DNA of 64,000 nucleotides from Amycolatopsis vastitatis. Its GTDB lineage: Bacteria; Actinomycetota; Actinomycetes; Mycobacteriales; Pseudonocardiaceae. The stretch's first letter is position 1. The number at the start of each line of letters is the position of its first letter. The position numbers were made by a program, and so were the translations under genes. Shown in pieces: positions 40,366 through 49,189 of this stretch. The DNA is taken from assembly GCF_002234595.1 (NCBI RefSeq), contig NZ_NMUL01000053.1, positions 21,403 to 85,402 on the forward strand. The letters run 5' to 3'. A model generated the notes under the pieces. That model searched no databases, was not told the DNA's origin, and saw nothing but the letters and a program-made list of their open reading frames with translations.

Positions 40366-41021
40366 CGTGACGCCCGGAACAGCGTGTGGTCGAGCGCTTC
40401 GCGGTGCAGGCGGCCGAAGGTGGCCCGGTAGCGTTCTACCGTGCGCGGGTCGCCGAGGTAGATCCGCGCGTGCTCGTGCCGGATCACCACCGTGAACGTG
40501 CTGGACGTCGTTTCGTAGATGCTGAAGCCGTGGCTCGTCTCGGCTGTGCAGGACCCGGCGGGAACGGCCAGGACTGTGACGTGCTGCGGAAGCCCGCCGG
40601 CCGGCGCCGCTTCGCCGACCAGGACGACGTGCCGGTAGCCCTGCGGACGGTCGGCTGCACGGACTTGCGTGACCTCCGGAAGGCCGTGTGGTGCCCACTC
40701 GAACACGCGAACCGCGTGGTTTTCGTAGACCTGCTGCAGGTTCGTCGCGCCGATTTCCTCGACGTAGCTGGGGCGGTCGCTCTGCTGATGGAGCTTCAGC
40801 AGTTGCTCGTAGTCGGCCGGTTTGGCGTGCAGGTAGCCGAGGATGAACGCCGCTGCCTCGGCCGGTGGACGGCGGGTGCCGAGTTCCCATGCCGAAAGCT
40901 CGGCCGCCGTGAATCCCAGCGTCCGGGCCAGCGCCCGCAGGCTCGTTCCCCGGTCGGTGCGCAGCTCCCGGAGCATGGTGCCCAGCAGCAGCAGGGCCGG
41001 GCGCAGTGGAGTGGTCGTCAT
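40362..41021 (-). CDS. XRE-family regulator with C-terminal ligand-like domain
   Basis: A 219-residue protein with an N-terminal XRE helix-turn-helix (MLRELRTDRGTSLRALARTLGF, then AAELSAWELGTRRPP) and a C-terminal domain with strand-rich segments such as YRHVVLVGEAAPAGGL and FSIYETTSSTFTVVIRHEHARIYL. The final domain is similar in place to DUF5753 but differs in motif. It overlaps both neighbours by four bases. Confidence 0.7.
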   Translation of the reverse strand: MTTTPLRPALLLLGTMLRELRTDRGTSLRALARTLGFTAAELSAWELGTRRPPAEAAAFILGYLHAKPADYEQLLKLHQQSDRPSYVEEIGATNLQQVYENHAVRVFEWAPHGLPEVTQVRAADRPQGYRHVVLVGEAAPAGGLPQHVTVLAVPAGSCTAETSHGFSIYETTSSTFTVVIRHEHARIYLGDPRTVERYRATFGRLHREALDHTLFRASR

Positions 41022-41248
41022 GCCGGTTCTCGTTCCGTGCGGGGGAAGTGGCGCGGCGCCGCGACGATCCCGGCGTCGATGTCGTCCGCGTGCGAGCGGA
41101 GCAGGTCGGCCAGCTCCTCGGCCTGGTCGGCGAATTCGCGCTGTTCGGCCGGGGACGCCGTGGTGTCGGCCAGCCGGACGGCCAGCACGCCGATCCGGCT
41201 CTGGGCCGCGCGGAGGAGGTCGACGAGGTGGTGGGTGTCGCGGGGCAT
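41018..41248 (-). CDS. small helical protein heading the XRE operon
   Basis: A 76-residue helical, acidic protein: HHLVDLLRAAQSRIGVLAVRLADT, then a second helix rich in Glu and Ala. No family was recognised. I chose ATG 41248, with GGAG five bases upstream. The frame stays open upstream, with GTG at 41398/41401, and would give a 127-residue protein; that extension (EHPTFVLLCRVLAGLRRLSF) looks partly protein-like. It overlaps the XRE gene as ATGA. Confidence 0.5.
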   Translation of the reverse strand: MPRDTHHLVDLLRAAQSRIGVLAVRLADTTASPAEQREFADQAEELADLLRSHADDIDAGIVAAPRHFPRTEREPA

Positions 41249-41586
41249 GGCCACTCCGGGTGGTGCCGGCCGGTCCGAAAAGGACAGCCGGCGCAAGCCG
41301 GCCAGGACACGGCACAGGAGAACGAATGTCGGGTGCTCGGCGATCCGCAGATCGGTTTCGGACGGCCAGGCGGCTTCGTCGGGCAGCACGTCGTTCACCA
41401 CCTCGGGGCCGGCTCCGACGGGAACGGACGTAACTGTGCGGGTTGACCCGCGTCGGTGACACAAGGCCACGACCCGGTTCCGGTTCGCTACCGTTGCGGT
41501 GCCGGGCCCAGCAACGCCCGGCACCGGCGGCTTCCTCCCCGGACGTGGTTTCCCTCCAGTCTCCACGGCCCCGGGGAGGAAGCCGC
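41249..41586. other. intergenic region between two HTH genes
   Basis: These 338 bases are mostly without a recognised feature. The part from 41249 to 41401 may be an N-terminal extension of the small helical protein. The rest contains the likely promoter for the minus-strand XRE operon and the 3' flank of the HTH gene that ends at 41587. Confidence 0.35.
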
Positions 41587-42141
41587 TCACCGGGGAAACC
41601 CGCGGACGAGGGCGAACGACCTGTCGTAGCACCGCCGGATCACCTCCCCGGGATCGAGACCCAAGGCGTGGCAAAGGATCGCGAACGCGATGAGGGGCAT
41701 CGCGCGGCTGCCGCGTTCCCAGTGACCCAGGATGGCCGGGCTGTAGCCGACGCCGCTCGCCGCGAGGACCTGAGCCCTGGACCAGCCGCGCGACCTCCGC
41801 TCCGCCAGCAGTTCCGCCGCGAGGGTGGCCAGGAACCGGCGCGTGGCCGCGGTGACGACGGTGCCGCGCGGTGGGTGGAGCGTGGGCGGCTCGGCTTGGC
41901 AGGTCTGTCCACTCGGGACTGTGCCGGTTTCCTGGAAACTCCGCACCCAGCGCCGGATCGTCGTCGGCGAAACGTTCGCCACGGCCGCCGCGTCCGCCTG
42001 GGAGTGGCCCTCGTACCAGCGCCGGACGGCGGCCGCGCGGGTGCGCTTGCCGCTGTCGGCGTCCCGCGCGGCGACGGCGAGCGCGTGGCGCTGACGGCTG
42101 GACAGCTCAGGGCGCCCGCGGTGAGTCGTGGCGTGGCTCAT
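41587..42141 (-). CDS. helix-turn-helix protein with two HTH regions
   Basis: A 184-residue protein. The N-terminal half has a transposase-like HTH (RAAAVRRWYEGHSQADAAAV, then NVSPTTIRRWVRSF). The C-terminal half has an XRE-like HTH (RRSRGWSRAQVLAASGVGYS, then ILGHWERGSRAMP). The combination resembles regulators of the actinobacterial developmental type, not a functional transposase: no catalytic domain follows. GGGAGGG precedes ATG 42141. The region beyond the start has perfect palindromes that it may bind. Confidence 0.6.
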   Translation of the reverse strand: MSHATTHRGRPELSSRQRHALAVAARDADSGKRTRAAAVRRWYEGHSQADAAAVANVSPTTIRRWVRSFQETGTVPSGQTCQAEPPTLHPPRGTVVTAATRRFLATLAAELLAERRSRGWSRAQVLAASGVGYSPAILGHWERGSRAMPLIAFAILCHALGLDPGEVIRRCYDRSFALVRGFPR

Positions 42142-42190
42142 GCGTCCCTCCCGAGGTGGTGAACCAGTGCTGCGTTCACCGTCGCGCAAA

Positions 42191-42230
42191 CTTGCATGTC
42201 ATGCAAGCGGTACGCCGTGTAAATTTACAC
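42191..42230. promoter_or_regulatory. two adjacent perfect palindromes between divergent HTH genes
   Basis: CTTGCATG-T-CATGCAAG (42191-42207) and GTGTAAATTTACAC (42217-42230) are both perfect dyads, ten bases apart. A third related half site GTGCAAGTTGAC lies at 42250-42261. They occupy the control region between the minus-strand HTH gene (start 42141) and the plus-strand DUF5753 gene (start 42306). Confidence 0.75.
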
Positions 42231-42305
42231 AGACGCCCGATCGGGTGACCGTGCAAGTTGACGGGGCTGCCGTAGGCTCGGCGGCGATCGACGAGAGGAG
42301 CCTCC

Positions 42306-43169
42306 GTGGCCGACGAGGTCAAAGCGAAGACGCCGGGCGTTCGCATGCGGCGGATCGCCCGCACGATCCTGGCCTGGCGGATCGAGAGCGGTCAGGACCA
42401 GGTCGAGGTCGCGAAGGCGGTCGGCTGGTCGAACGCGAAGCAGTCGCGGATCGAGACGGCCAAGCTCGCGGTCACCCCGGTCGACGTGATGACGCTGGCC
42501 CTGCACTTCGGCCGGCCGGCGGACGAGCGGGACGCCCTGTTCCGCGATGCCCAGACCGCCCAGAGTTCGCGCTGGGTCGAGCAGATCTCGGCCGACGCCT
42601 TCGCGGCCGACGTGCGCGACTACGTGGCGCTCGAGGCCGAAGCTTCCGGCGTGCGGATCTTCAAGATCGATGTCGTGCCCGGGCTCTTCCAAACCGAGGG
42701 TTACGCCAGGGCGATCTCGAAGCTGGGGTCGGCGCCGGACGATGACCAGTACGAAGAGCGAGTGCAGGCGCGCATCCGGCGGCAGGCTCGGCTGCAGGAC
42801 GAAGCGCCGCTCGGCGTGCGGTGTGTGCTGACCGAAGCCGTGCTCAGACTCCAAGTCGGCGGCCGCGAAGCGTGGCTCGAGCAGCTCCGCCGGATCGCCG
42901 AGCTGATGGAGCTGCCGAACGTCGACATCAGGTTCCTGAAGAGTGCGAACGGCGCCTACCGCGCCATGGGCTACCCGTTCAGCGTCCTGGGTTTCGAGGA
43001 CAACGAACCGGACATCGGCTACATCGAGCTGCTCGGCACCGGTGTGTACCTTGAGAAAACGGCCGAGGTCCAGCCGTACGTCGAAGCTTTCGAGGAACTC
43101 TGGACGTCGGCGGAGGAGCCGGACGGATCCCGTGAACTGCTGAGGGAGATCATCGGAGCGGCCGGATGA
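42306..43169 (+). CDS. XRE/DUF5753 (Scr1-type) regulator
   Basis: A 287-residue protein with an N-terminal XRE domain (TILAWRIESGQDQVEVAKAV, then WSNAKQSRIETAK) and a DUF5753 domain: FKIDVVPGLFQTEGYARAI, IRRQARLQDE, VLTEAVLRLQVGG, and VDIRFLKSANGAYRAMGYPF. Such proteins are paired with DUF397 partners and include the developmental regulators WhiJ and AbaA-type proteins. The GTG start at 42306 follows gaggag. It is followed after 21 bases by the DUF397 gene. Confidence 0.85.
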   Translation: MADEVKAKTPGVRMRRIARTILAWRIESGQDQVEVAKAVGWSNAKQSRIETAKLAVTPVDVMTLALHFGRPADERDALFRDAQTAQSSRWVEQISADAFAADVRDYVALEAEASGVRIFKIDVVPGLFQTEGYARAISKLGSAPDDDQYEERVQARIRRQARLQDEAPLGVRCVLTEAVLRLQVGGREAWLEQLRRIAELMELPNVDIRFLKSANGAYRAMGYPFSVLGFEDNEPDIGYIELLGTGVYLEKTAEVQPYVEAFEELWTSAEEPDGSRELLREIIGAAG

Positions 43170-43190
43170 GCAAAAGACTGGAGACTGACG

Positions 43191-43382
43191 TTGAACAAGA
43201 CGCAATTGCCGGAGGCGGTGTGGCGGAAGAGTAGCTACAGCGGCGAAGGTGGCAACGAGTGTGTCGAGGTGGCGATCCTCGGCGACGGCGCCGCCGTCCG
43301 TGACTCGAAGGACCCACACGGCGGGTTCTTCGTCATGCCGGACGCCGGCTGGTCGGCGTTCCTGACGAGCGTCGCGAAGTAG
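43191..43382 (+). CDS. DUF397 protein
   Basis: A 63-residue DUF397 protein with the family pattern: WRKSSYSGEGGNECVEVA, then VRDSKDPHGGF and the final WSAFLTSV. It starts at TTG 43191 with GGAGACTG upstream. DUF397 proteins act with the adjacent DUF5753 regulator, in some cases as an anti-repressor or toxin-like partner. A long hairpin follows the stop. Confidence 0.85.
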   Translation: MNKTQLPEAVWRKSSYSGEGGNECVEVAILGDGAAVRDSKDPHGGFFVMPDAGWSAFLTSVAK

Positions 43383-43386
43383 CAGG

Positions 43387-43422
43387 GCGGGCGAGCACCG
43401 GGGCTGGCCGGTGCTCGCCCGC
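43387..43422. terminator. bidirectional hairpin between convergent genes
   Basis: A perfect 15-bp stem (43387-43401 with 43408-43422) with a six-base loop begins 4 bases after the DUF397 stop and ends 6 bases before the end of the convergent GH gene. No T-tract is present on either side, as is common in this phylum. Confidence 0.75.
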
Positions 43423-43428
43423 GCTGGA

Positions 43429-46020
43429 TCAGTGCCAGGGCGTCACGGTGTTCGCGACGACGAGCGGGGCGAGCTGCACCCAGTCGACGTTCGGACCCCA
43501 GGCGGCCGGGTTGCCGAAGGTGAGCGCGCCGCCCTTCGTGGCCAGGTCGATCGGTGAGGTCTCCGGCCAGAAGCCGTCCCAGGTGTAGTTGTGGCGGTAG
43601 GGCGCCTTCGTCACCGTGCCGCCCGCTTCGGTCGCCACCAGGGTCCGGGTGATCGTGTCCGTGTTGTACGGGTGCCCGGTGTTCTTCTCGGCCTGCGCGT
43701 AGGCGACGGTGAGGTCGTACTGACCGGGACCGCCGGTGCGCGGGATGGTCAGCGTGCCGCCGTTGCCCAGGTAGCCGACGTAGGAGCCGCCGGACGCCCA
43801 GGGGCCGGTCGCCGTCGCCGCTCCGCCCGCGAGCTGTCCCGCCTCGGCCTCGACGCGGACCGCGTGCCGGTCGGCCGCCGCGTCGCGCACCTGGGTGAGC
43901 GTGCCCGCGATCAGCGGCGTGCGGCCCTCGTTGGACAGGACGGCCTCGGTGACACCCGCCTTGAGGAACACCGTCGTGCTGCCCGACCAGACTCCGATGC
44001 CCGTCGCGGTCAGGTCGCCGCCCGCCACGCGGCGGCCGGACAGCGTGAGCCCGAGCGTGCTGCGGCCGACACCCGCCCAGGACGTCGACAGGCGGTAGTA
44101 ACCGTCTTCGGCGGCGGACAGGTACGTGGTCACCTTCTGTCCCGCGGCCAGGACGACCGCGCCGGGCGCGAGAACCTGGAGCGCACCCGTGCCGTGGTCG
44201 ACCGTGCCCCCGGAGCGGCGGGCGTCGGCGAGCGGGTACTCCGCCCGCTCGGGGCCGGTGACCTCGGTCAGGTCGAAGCGGTCCAGCGTGACGTCGGACG
44301 AGCCGCCGAGGAACCCGCTCGGATCGGTGGTGCGCAGCGAAACGCGGTGCTTGCCCGCGCTCAGCGTGAGCGGCGTGTCCAGCCGGCCCCGGTAGGTCCA
44401 GTTCAGCGTGGCCGGCAGGGTCAGGGTGCGGACGTAGGTGTCGTCGACGTACAGCGCCAGCCTGCCGACGAAGGCGTTGGTGCCGTAGAAGACGCCCAGC
44501 CGGTACGTGCCGGCACGCGGGGCGTCGACGTCCACGGTGTCGCGGGAAGCGGGGGTGTTCATGGACCCGACGTCCTTGCCGCCCGACGTCGTGTAGCGCA
44601 TGGCCATGTCCCACGAACCCGACCCGTCGTCCTGGACGTAGACCCGGGCGTTCTCCACGGTGCCCGACTCGGCTTCGTAGCTCGCCTGCCACGGTGCGGT
44701 CGCCGTGGGCGGGGCGCCGAGCCCCGCGGGCGTGACGACCACCTGGTACGCGGCCAGCGGGTCGCCGCCCGGCACGGAGATCGTCGCCTTGCCGTCCTGC
44801 ACGCGGACCCGGGACGCCGCCACGATCGGCGGCTGCTGGGCGTCGCCCTCGTAGCCCGACCAGGTCGACTTGGCGATCCGGACGTCCACCCGGTCGCCGA
44901 AGACCTTCCGGTCCAGGCCGGTCAGCGCGACGTCGACCGTGTCCGCCGAGCCGCCGAGCAGGACGGTCGCCTTGCGGTCCTGGCGGTTCAGGGTCGCCAG
45001 GCCCTGCAGCGAGTCCCGGGTGTCCGGCCGCGGCGGCGTCACGCGCACGGTGTCGCCGGACAGGTCGGCGTACCACTTCGTCAGCCACCAGCCGCCGTTG
45101 GCGCGGCCGGTGCGCACGGCGTTGTCGCTGAGGTTGCCCGCCAGCGACCAGTACGCCAGCTGACCGTCCACTTTGGTGTCTTCGAGCATGGTGATCCACT
45201 GGATCAGCCGCCCGGGCACCGAGGTGTCCTGCCGGTCGGCGTACTCGTTGATGGTGATCGGCCGCGGCGAGATGCCGAGCGAGCGTTCCATGGCGCGGTA
45301 GTCCGCGTAGTGCCCGCGGTAGGTGGCCGGTGAGTCGGGGCTGAGCTCGTGCCAGGTGGCGATGTCGGGCAGCACGTTGTTGGCCTTGGCGTAGGTCAGG
45401 AACTCACGCAGGTGGTCGGCTCGGTACCCGGTTTCGCCGATGCCGGCGATCCGGGCGTTCGGCAGGACCGACTTCACCGTGCGGTAGACCTTCGTCCAGT
45501 CGGCGAAGAACTGCTGCTTCTTGTTCGCCCAGTCCGAGTACCAGTTCCCGTCCGGTTCGTTGAAGATCGTCCACACGAACCGGTCGCGGTCCGGCCGCTT
45601 CGCCACCTTGTCCAGCTGGGGCTTGAGCCGCGCGATGTAGTCGTCGACGCCGAGGTCCTGGTACGGCCAGCGGCTGTAGACGTCCTGGGCGTAGATGTGC
45701 ACGTCGGTGCCGCCGGCGGCGAAGAAGCCGTCGGCCACGGCCAGCGCGTCGCCGTTGGGGTGCTGCTCGCCGTCGGGTGCCTTCTGGGAGATGGTCCGCG
45801 GGTGCATCCCGGCGATCAGGTCTTGCGACGGGACACCGGGATCGCCGAGGCCGTAGAGGATGCCCGTGGCGCCGCCGTGGAAGGCGCCCGTGGACGAACC
45901 GAGGTCGACGCGCAGCACAGCCGCAGCCGCAGTCGCGGGCGCGCCTTGGGCGGTGGCGGGGGACAGCGTGGTGAACGCGAGGACGGCGACTGCCGCCCCC
46001 GCCAGGATTCGTTGTCGCAT
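43429..46020 (-). CDS. large secreted clan-A glycoside hydrolase with CBM-like modules
   Basis: An 863-residue protein with a Sec signal peptide (RILAGAAVAVLAFTTLSPATAQGAP). A (beta/alpha)8-type catalytic domain lies at about 35-340, with the likely acid/base Glu155 in WTIFNEPDG and nucleophile Glu259 in ITINEYAD. The rest is beta-rich. One module near AEYPLADARRSGG and a C-terminal one (VRVEAEAGQLAGGAATATG) resemble CBM35/CBM6 sugar-binding domains. The family resembles GH39 but is not certain. It is the last gene of the alpha-galactosidase operon, 28 bases after the permease stop. ATG 46020 fits GGAG five bases upstream. Confidence 0.65.
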   Translation of the reverse strand: MRQRILAGAAVAVLAFTTLSPATAQGAPATAAAAVLRVDLGSSTGAFHGGATGILYGLGDPGVPSQDLIAGMHPRTISQKAPDGEQHPNGDALAVADGFFAAGGTDVHIYAQDVYSRWPYQDLGVDDYIARLKPQLDKVAKRPDRDRFVWTIFNEPDGNWYSDWANKKQQFFADWTKVYRTVKSVLPNARIAGIGETGYRADHLREFLTYAKANNVLPDIATWHELSPDSPATYRGHYADYRAMERSLGISPRPITINEYADRQDTSVPGRLIQWITMLEDTKVDGQLAYWSLAGNLSDNAVRTGRANGGWWLTKWYADLSGDTVRVTPPRPDTRDSLQGLATLNRQDRKATVLLGGSADTVDVALTGLDRKVFGDRVDVRIAKSTWSGYEGDAQQPPIVAASRVRVQDGKATISVPGGDPLAAYQVVVTPAGLGAPPTATAPWQASYEAESGTVENARVYVQDDGSGSWDMAMRYTTSGGKDVGSMNTPASRDTVDVDAPRAGTYRLGVFYGTNAFVGRLALYVDDTYVRTLTLPATLNWTYRGRLDTPLTLSAGKHRVSLRTTDPSGFLGGSSDVTLDRFDLTEVTGPERAEYPLADARRSGGTVDHGTGALQVLAPGAVVLAAGQKVTTYLSAAEDGYYRLSTSWAGVGRSTLGLTLSGRRVAGGDLTATGIGVWSGSTTVFLKAGVTEAVLSNEGRTPLIAGTLTQVRDAAADRHAVRVEAEAGQLAGGAATATGPWASGGSYVGYLGNGGTLTIPRTGGPGQYDLTVAYAQAEKNTGHPYNTDTITRTLVATEAGGTVTKAPYRHNYTWDGFWPETSPIDLATKGGALTFGNPAAWGPNVDWVQLAPLVVANTVTPWH

Positions 46021-46048
46021 CAGCACTCCGCTTCGCTGGGGAGGGGGT

Positions 46049-46888
46049 TCACTTGACGGCGCCGCTGGTGATGCCCGAGATGATCTTCCGCTGGGCGACG
46101 GCGAGGACGACGATCAGCGGCAGGCTCATCAGCACCACGTAGGCGAAGATGAGGTGCCAGTTGTTGAGGTAGAGCCCCGCGCTGGCGACGCGGAAGAGGT
46201 TGAGCGGCAAGGTGTCGAGCCGCCCGCCGACGACGAAGAAGGCGTAGAAGACGTCGTTCCACACGTAGAGGCAGATGAGGATGGTGGCGGTGGCCAGCGC
46301 CGGTCGCAGCAGCGGCAGCACGATGCGCCGGAACACCGTGAACGGACTGGCGCCGTCGATCTGGGCGGCTTCCTCGAGGGACACCGGGATGGTCCGGACG
46401 AACCCCGTGACGAAGAAGATCACGGTGGACAGGTAGATGCCCATGTAGACCCCGATCATGCCGACGGCGCTGCCCGCGAGGCCGAGCTGACGCAGCAGGA
46501 GCACCACGGTGACGACGGCCGGGGGCAGCACGATCCCGCTGATGCCCAGGGCGTACAGGGCGGCGTTGAGCCGGGTCGCGCGGCGGGCCAGCACCCACGC
46601 GGCCATGGAGCCGAACGTGAGGACACCGGCGACCGTGGGCACGACGATCAGCAGGCTGCCGAAGAAGGCGGCCGGGACCTCGCCCTCGACCCAGACCTCC
46701 CGCAGGTTCCCGAACAGCTGCCAGTGGCTGGGCAGCGAGAGGTCGGGGTTGAGCGCCTCGCCCTGGGACTTCCCGGCGGTCACCACGACGAGCCAGAGCG
46801 GGATCCCGATGAGGACGAGGACTCCGATCGTGGTGACGACCGGCTGCAGCCTCGTCCAGAAGCGCGCGTCGCTGAGGCGGGCGGTCAC
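46049..46888 (-). CDS. sugar ABC transporter permease (MalG/CUT1-type)
   Basis: A 279-residue inner-membrane permease with six TM helices. The EAA loop that contacts the ATPase reads EEAAQIDGASPFTVFRRIVLP. It starts at GTG 46888, overlapping the stop of the partner permease (GTGA). No ATPase gene is in the operon; a shared MsiK-type ATPase elsewhere would be usual in actinomycetes. Confidence 0.85.
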   Translation of the reverse strand: MTARLSDARFWTRLQPVVTTIGVLVLIGIPLWLVVVTAGKSQGEALNPDLSLPSHWQLFGNLREVWVEGEVPAAFFGSLLIVVPTVAGVLTFGSMAAWVLARRATRLNAALYALGISGIVLPPAVVTVVLLLRQLGLAGSAVGMIGVYMGIYLSTVIFFVTGFVRTIPVSLEEAAQIDGASPFTVFRRIVLPLLRPALATATILICLYVWNDVFYAFFVVGGRLDTLPLNLFRVASAGLYLNNWHLIFAYVVLMSLPLIVVLAVAQRKIISGITSGAVK

Positions 46889-47835
46889 AGGATCTCCTCT
46901 CGCTTGCGCAGGGTGCGGATCACCGGGAAGGCCAGGAACGCGACGAGCAGGAACAGCACCAGGCTCATCGCCGTCGCCTGGGCGAACAGGCCCTGGCCGA
47001 AGGTGCGGTAGATGAAGATGTTGAGGATCTCCGTCGTGCGGGCCGGGCCGCCGCCGGTGGTGGCCTGGACGACGTCGAAGCCGTTCATCGACCCGAGCAG
47101 CGCGGTGGCGACGTTGAACGTGACCGCCGGCGCCAGCAGCGGCGACTTGACGACCCAGAACGTGCGCCAGCGCGAGGCGCCGTCGATGCGGGCGGCTTCG
47201 AGGATGTCTTCCGGGACCGTCTTGAGCCCGGCCAGGTAGATGAGCATCGACAGGCCCATCCACTTCCACGCGTGGATCAGCGCGACCACGACGATCGACC
47301 AGGTCGTGTCCCCGAGCCACGCGTAGTCGAACGGGCGCCCGAGCACCGCGCCGATCAGCCCGTTGAGGCTGCCGTGCGGTTTCAGCAGGGCTTGGAAGAT
47401 GTACCCGACCGCGAGCGCCGACATCAGCACGGGGATGAGGAAGCAGATCCGAGCGACGCGGTTGAGCCGGTTGTCGCGTTCGAGCAGGACGGCCAGCGCG
47501 AACCCGAAGACGTTCTGGAAGACCGCGACCAGCACCGCGTAGACGAGCGTGATCCGCACCGCGCGCAGCAGCGTGCCGTCCGAGGCCAGCTGGGTGAAGT
47601 TGTCCAGCCCGGCCGGGTTGATCGAGCTCTTGAACCCGGACCAGTCGGTGAACGCGTAGACGAAGTTGAACAGCGTCGGCAGGAAGAAGAAGACGAGCAG
47701 GATGGCGAACGCGGGCGCCAGGAACCACATCGGGTGCGTCCGCTTGCCGCGGGTGCTCGTGGGCCGGGCGCTCGCCCGTGGAGCGGGCCGGGTGACCGGC
47801 CGCTCCACGGCGAGCGTGCGTTGTGCGGTGGACAT
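46885..47835 (-). CDS. sugar ABC transporter permease (MalF/CUT1-type)
   Basis: A 316-residue permease with a long charged N-terminus and six TM helices, starting at FLAPAFAILLVFFFLPTLFNF. The EAA loop is LEAARIDGASRWRTFWVVKSP, and GGGPARTTEILNIFIYRTF is typical of CUT1 transporters. It pairs with the MalG-type permease and the binding protein 17 bases upstream. Confidence 0.85.
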   Translation of the reverse strand: MSTAQRTLAVERPVTRPAPRASARPTSTRGKRTHPMWFLAPAFAILLVFFFLPTLFNFVYAFTDWSGFKSSINPAGLDNFTQLASDGTLLRAVRITLVYAVLVAVFQNVFGFALAVLLERDNRLNRVARICFLIPVLMSALAVGYIFQALLKPHGSLNGLIGAVLGRPFDYAWLGDTTWSIVVVALIHAWKWMGLSMLIYLAGLKTVPEDILEAARIDGASRWRTFWVVKSPLLAPAVTFNVATALLGSMNGFDVVQATTGGGPARTTEILNIFIYRTFGQGLFAQATAMSLVLFLLVAFLAFPVIRTLRKREEIL

Positions 47836-47851
47836 TGTGCTCCTCGCCGGG

Positions 47852-49162
47852 TCAGAAGCCCGGGGCTCCGGCCGCCTTGGCCAGCTGGGCGAACTGGTCC
47901 TGGGTGGCCTTGGCCACCTGGTCCGGCGTCATGGTCCCGGCGATCATGTCCGCGAGGTTGATGTAGAGGTCCGGGTTGGCGACGGCCAGCGCCTGCATCG
48001 AACCGACCGCCGTGGGCAGGGACTTGTGCACGTCGAGCAGGGCCTGCGGCACGCCCGGCGGGTTGGCGACCGACGGCTCGAGCGAGATGGTCTTGCGGTC
48101 GGCGACGAACCCGGCGTAGCCCGGGCCCATCCAGTACGCCAGCAGCTGACGGGCCGCGGCCTCGCGCTTGGCGTCACCGGTCCGGAAGGCGACCAGGGCG
48201 TTCGTCTGGTCCGGGATGAAGGTCCCGACCTGACCGGACGGCGCGATCGGGAAGAAGCCGATCTTCTTGTCCAGCGTCGCGGTGTCGGCCTTGGCCTGCA
48301 GCTGGCTGAAGAACGAGTTGACCTGCACGGCCATCGCAGCCTTGCCGTCGAGCAGCGCGGCGCCTTGGTCCTCCAGCTTGGCGGTCTTGATGTCGGCGTT
48401 GAAGAGGCCCTCGTCGATCAGCGCCTTGTACTTCTTGATCGTGTCGAGCACGACCGGGCTGGTGAAGGTCTCCTGCTTGGAGTTGATCTTGTCCCAGAGG
48501 CCGTTCTTGGCCGCGTCGGCCAGCTGAACCTGCACCCACCACTGCGTCGCCCACCGGTCGCCGCCCATTTCGAAGAACGGGGTGACGCCCTTGGCCTTGA
48601 GCGCGCGGGCCGCGGTGACCATGGCGTCGAACGTCTTCGGCGTCTCGGTGATGCCGTTGGCGGCGAAGACTTCCTTGTTGTAGTAGACGCCTTCGACGGC
48701 CGGGCTGGTGATCAGCGCGGCGTAGCGCTTGCCGTCCAGCAGGCCGGTGATGTCCTTCAGGTCCGGCGCCAGCTTGCCGAGCCACGGCGCGTCGTCCAGC
48801 GGCTGGAGGTTGGTCTTCGCGTTGATGGCCGTCAGCATCGACGCAGTGGGCTGCCAGAACGCGAGGTCCGGCTTGTCGCCGGTGGCCACCTTCGTCTGGA
48901 TGCTCTGCTCGTACGGGTCGGGGATCGTCACGACCTGGACGGACGCGCCGGTCGCCTGCTCGAAGGCGGCCACGACCTGCTTGGGCACGGTGTTGCTGTT
49001 CTGCGCCGCCCAGACGGTCAGCTTGACCCCGTCGAGCTTCGCGGCCGGGTCGGGCCAGGTGACGGCCGAGGCGTCGGCGGGGGCGTTCGCGGACGGGTCG
49101 CTGCAGGCGGCGAGGCCGAGCGTGAGCACAGCGGCGGCGACGGCGCTGATCCATTTCTTCAT
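47852..49162 (-). CDS. sugar ABC transporter binding lipoprotein
   Basis: A 436-residue family 1 binding protein with a clear lipobox (LGLAAC, Cys20). It shows LTVWAAQNSNTVPKQV, DLAFWQPTASML, GVYYNKEVFAANG (the usual hinge block) and a C-terminal tryptophan-containing cleft. It lies between the alpha-galactosidase (27 bases upstream) and the permeases, so its ligand is probably an alpha-galactoside such as raffinose, stachyose or melibiose, or a galactan fragment. Confidence 0.85.
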   Translation of the reverse strand: MKKWISAVAAAVLTLGLAACSDPSANAPADASAVTWPDPAAKLDGVKLTVWAAQNSNTVPKQVVAAFEQATGASVQVVTIPDPYEQSIQTKVATGDKPDLAFWQPTASMLTAINAKTNLQPLDDAPWLGKLAPDLKDITGLLDGKRYAALITSPAVEGVYYNKEVFAANGITETPKTFDAMVTAARALKAKGVTPFFEMGGDRWATQWWVQVQLADAAKNGLWDKINSKQETFTSPVVLDTIKKYKALIDEGLFNADIKTAKLEDQGAALLDGKAAMAVQVNSFFSQLQAKADTATLDKKIGFFPIAPSGQVGTFIPDQTNALVAFRTGDAKREAAARQLLAYWMGPGYAGFVADRKTISLEPSVANPPGVPQALLDVHKSLPTAVGSMQALAVANPDLYINLADMIAGTMTPDQVAKATQDQFAQLAKAAGAPGF

Positions 49163-49189
49163 CGTGGGAGATCCTTTTGGTGGTGGGGT

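Noticed and set aside
41587..42141. Transposase gene, because of the HTH that resembles transposase N-termini
   Set aside because: No catalytic domain or terminal repeats follow; the C-terminal half is a second HTH, so a regulator is more likely.
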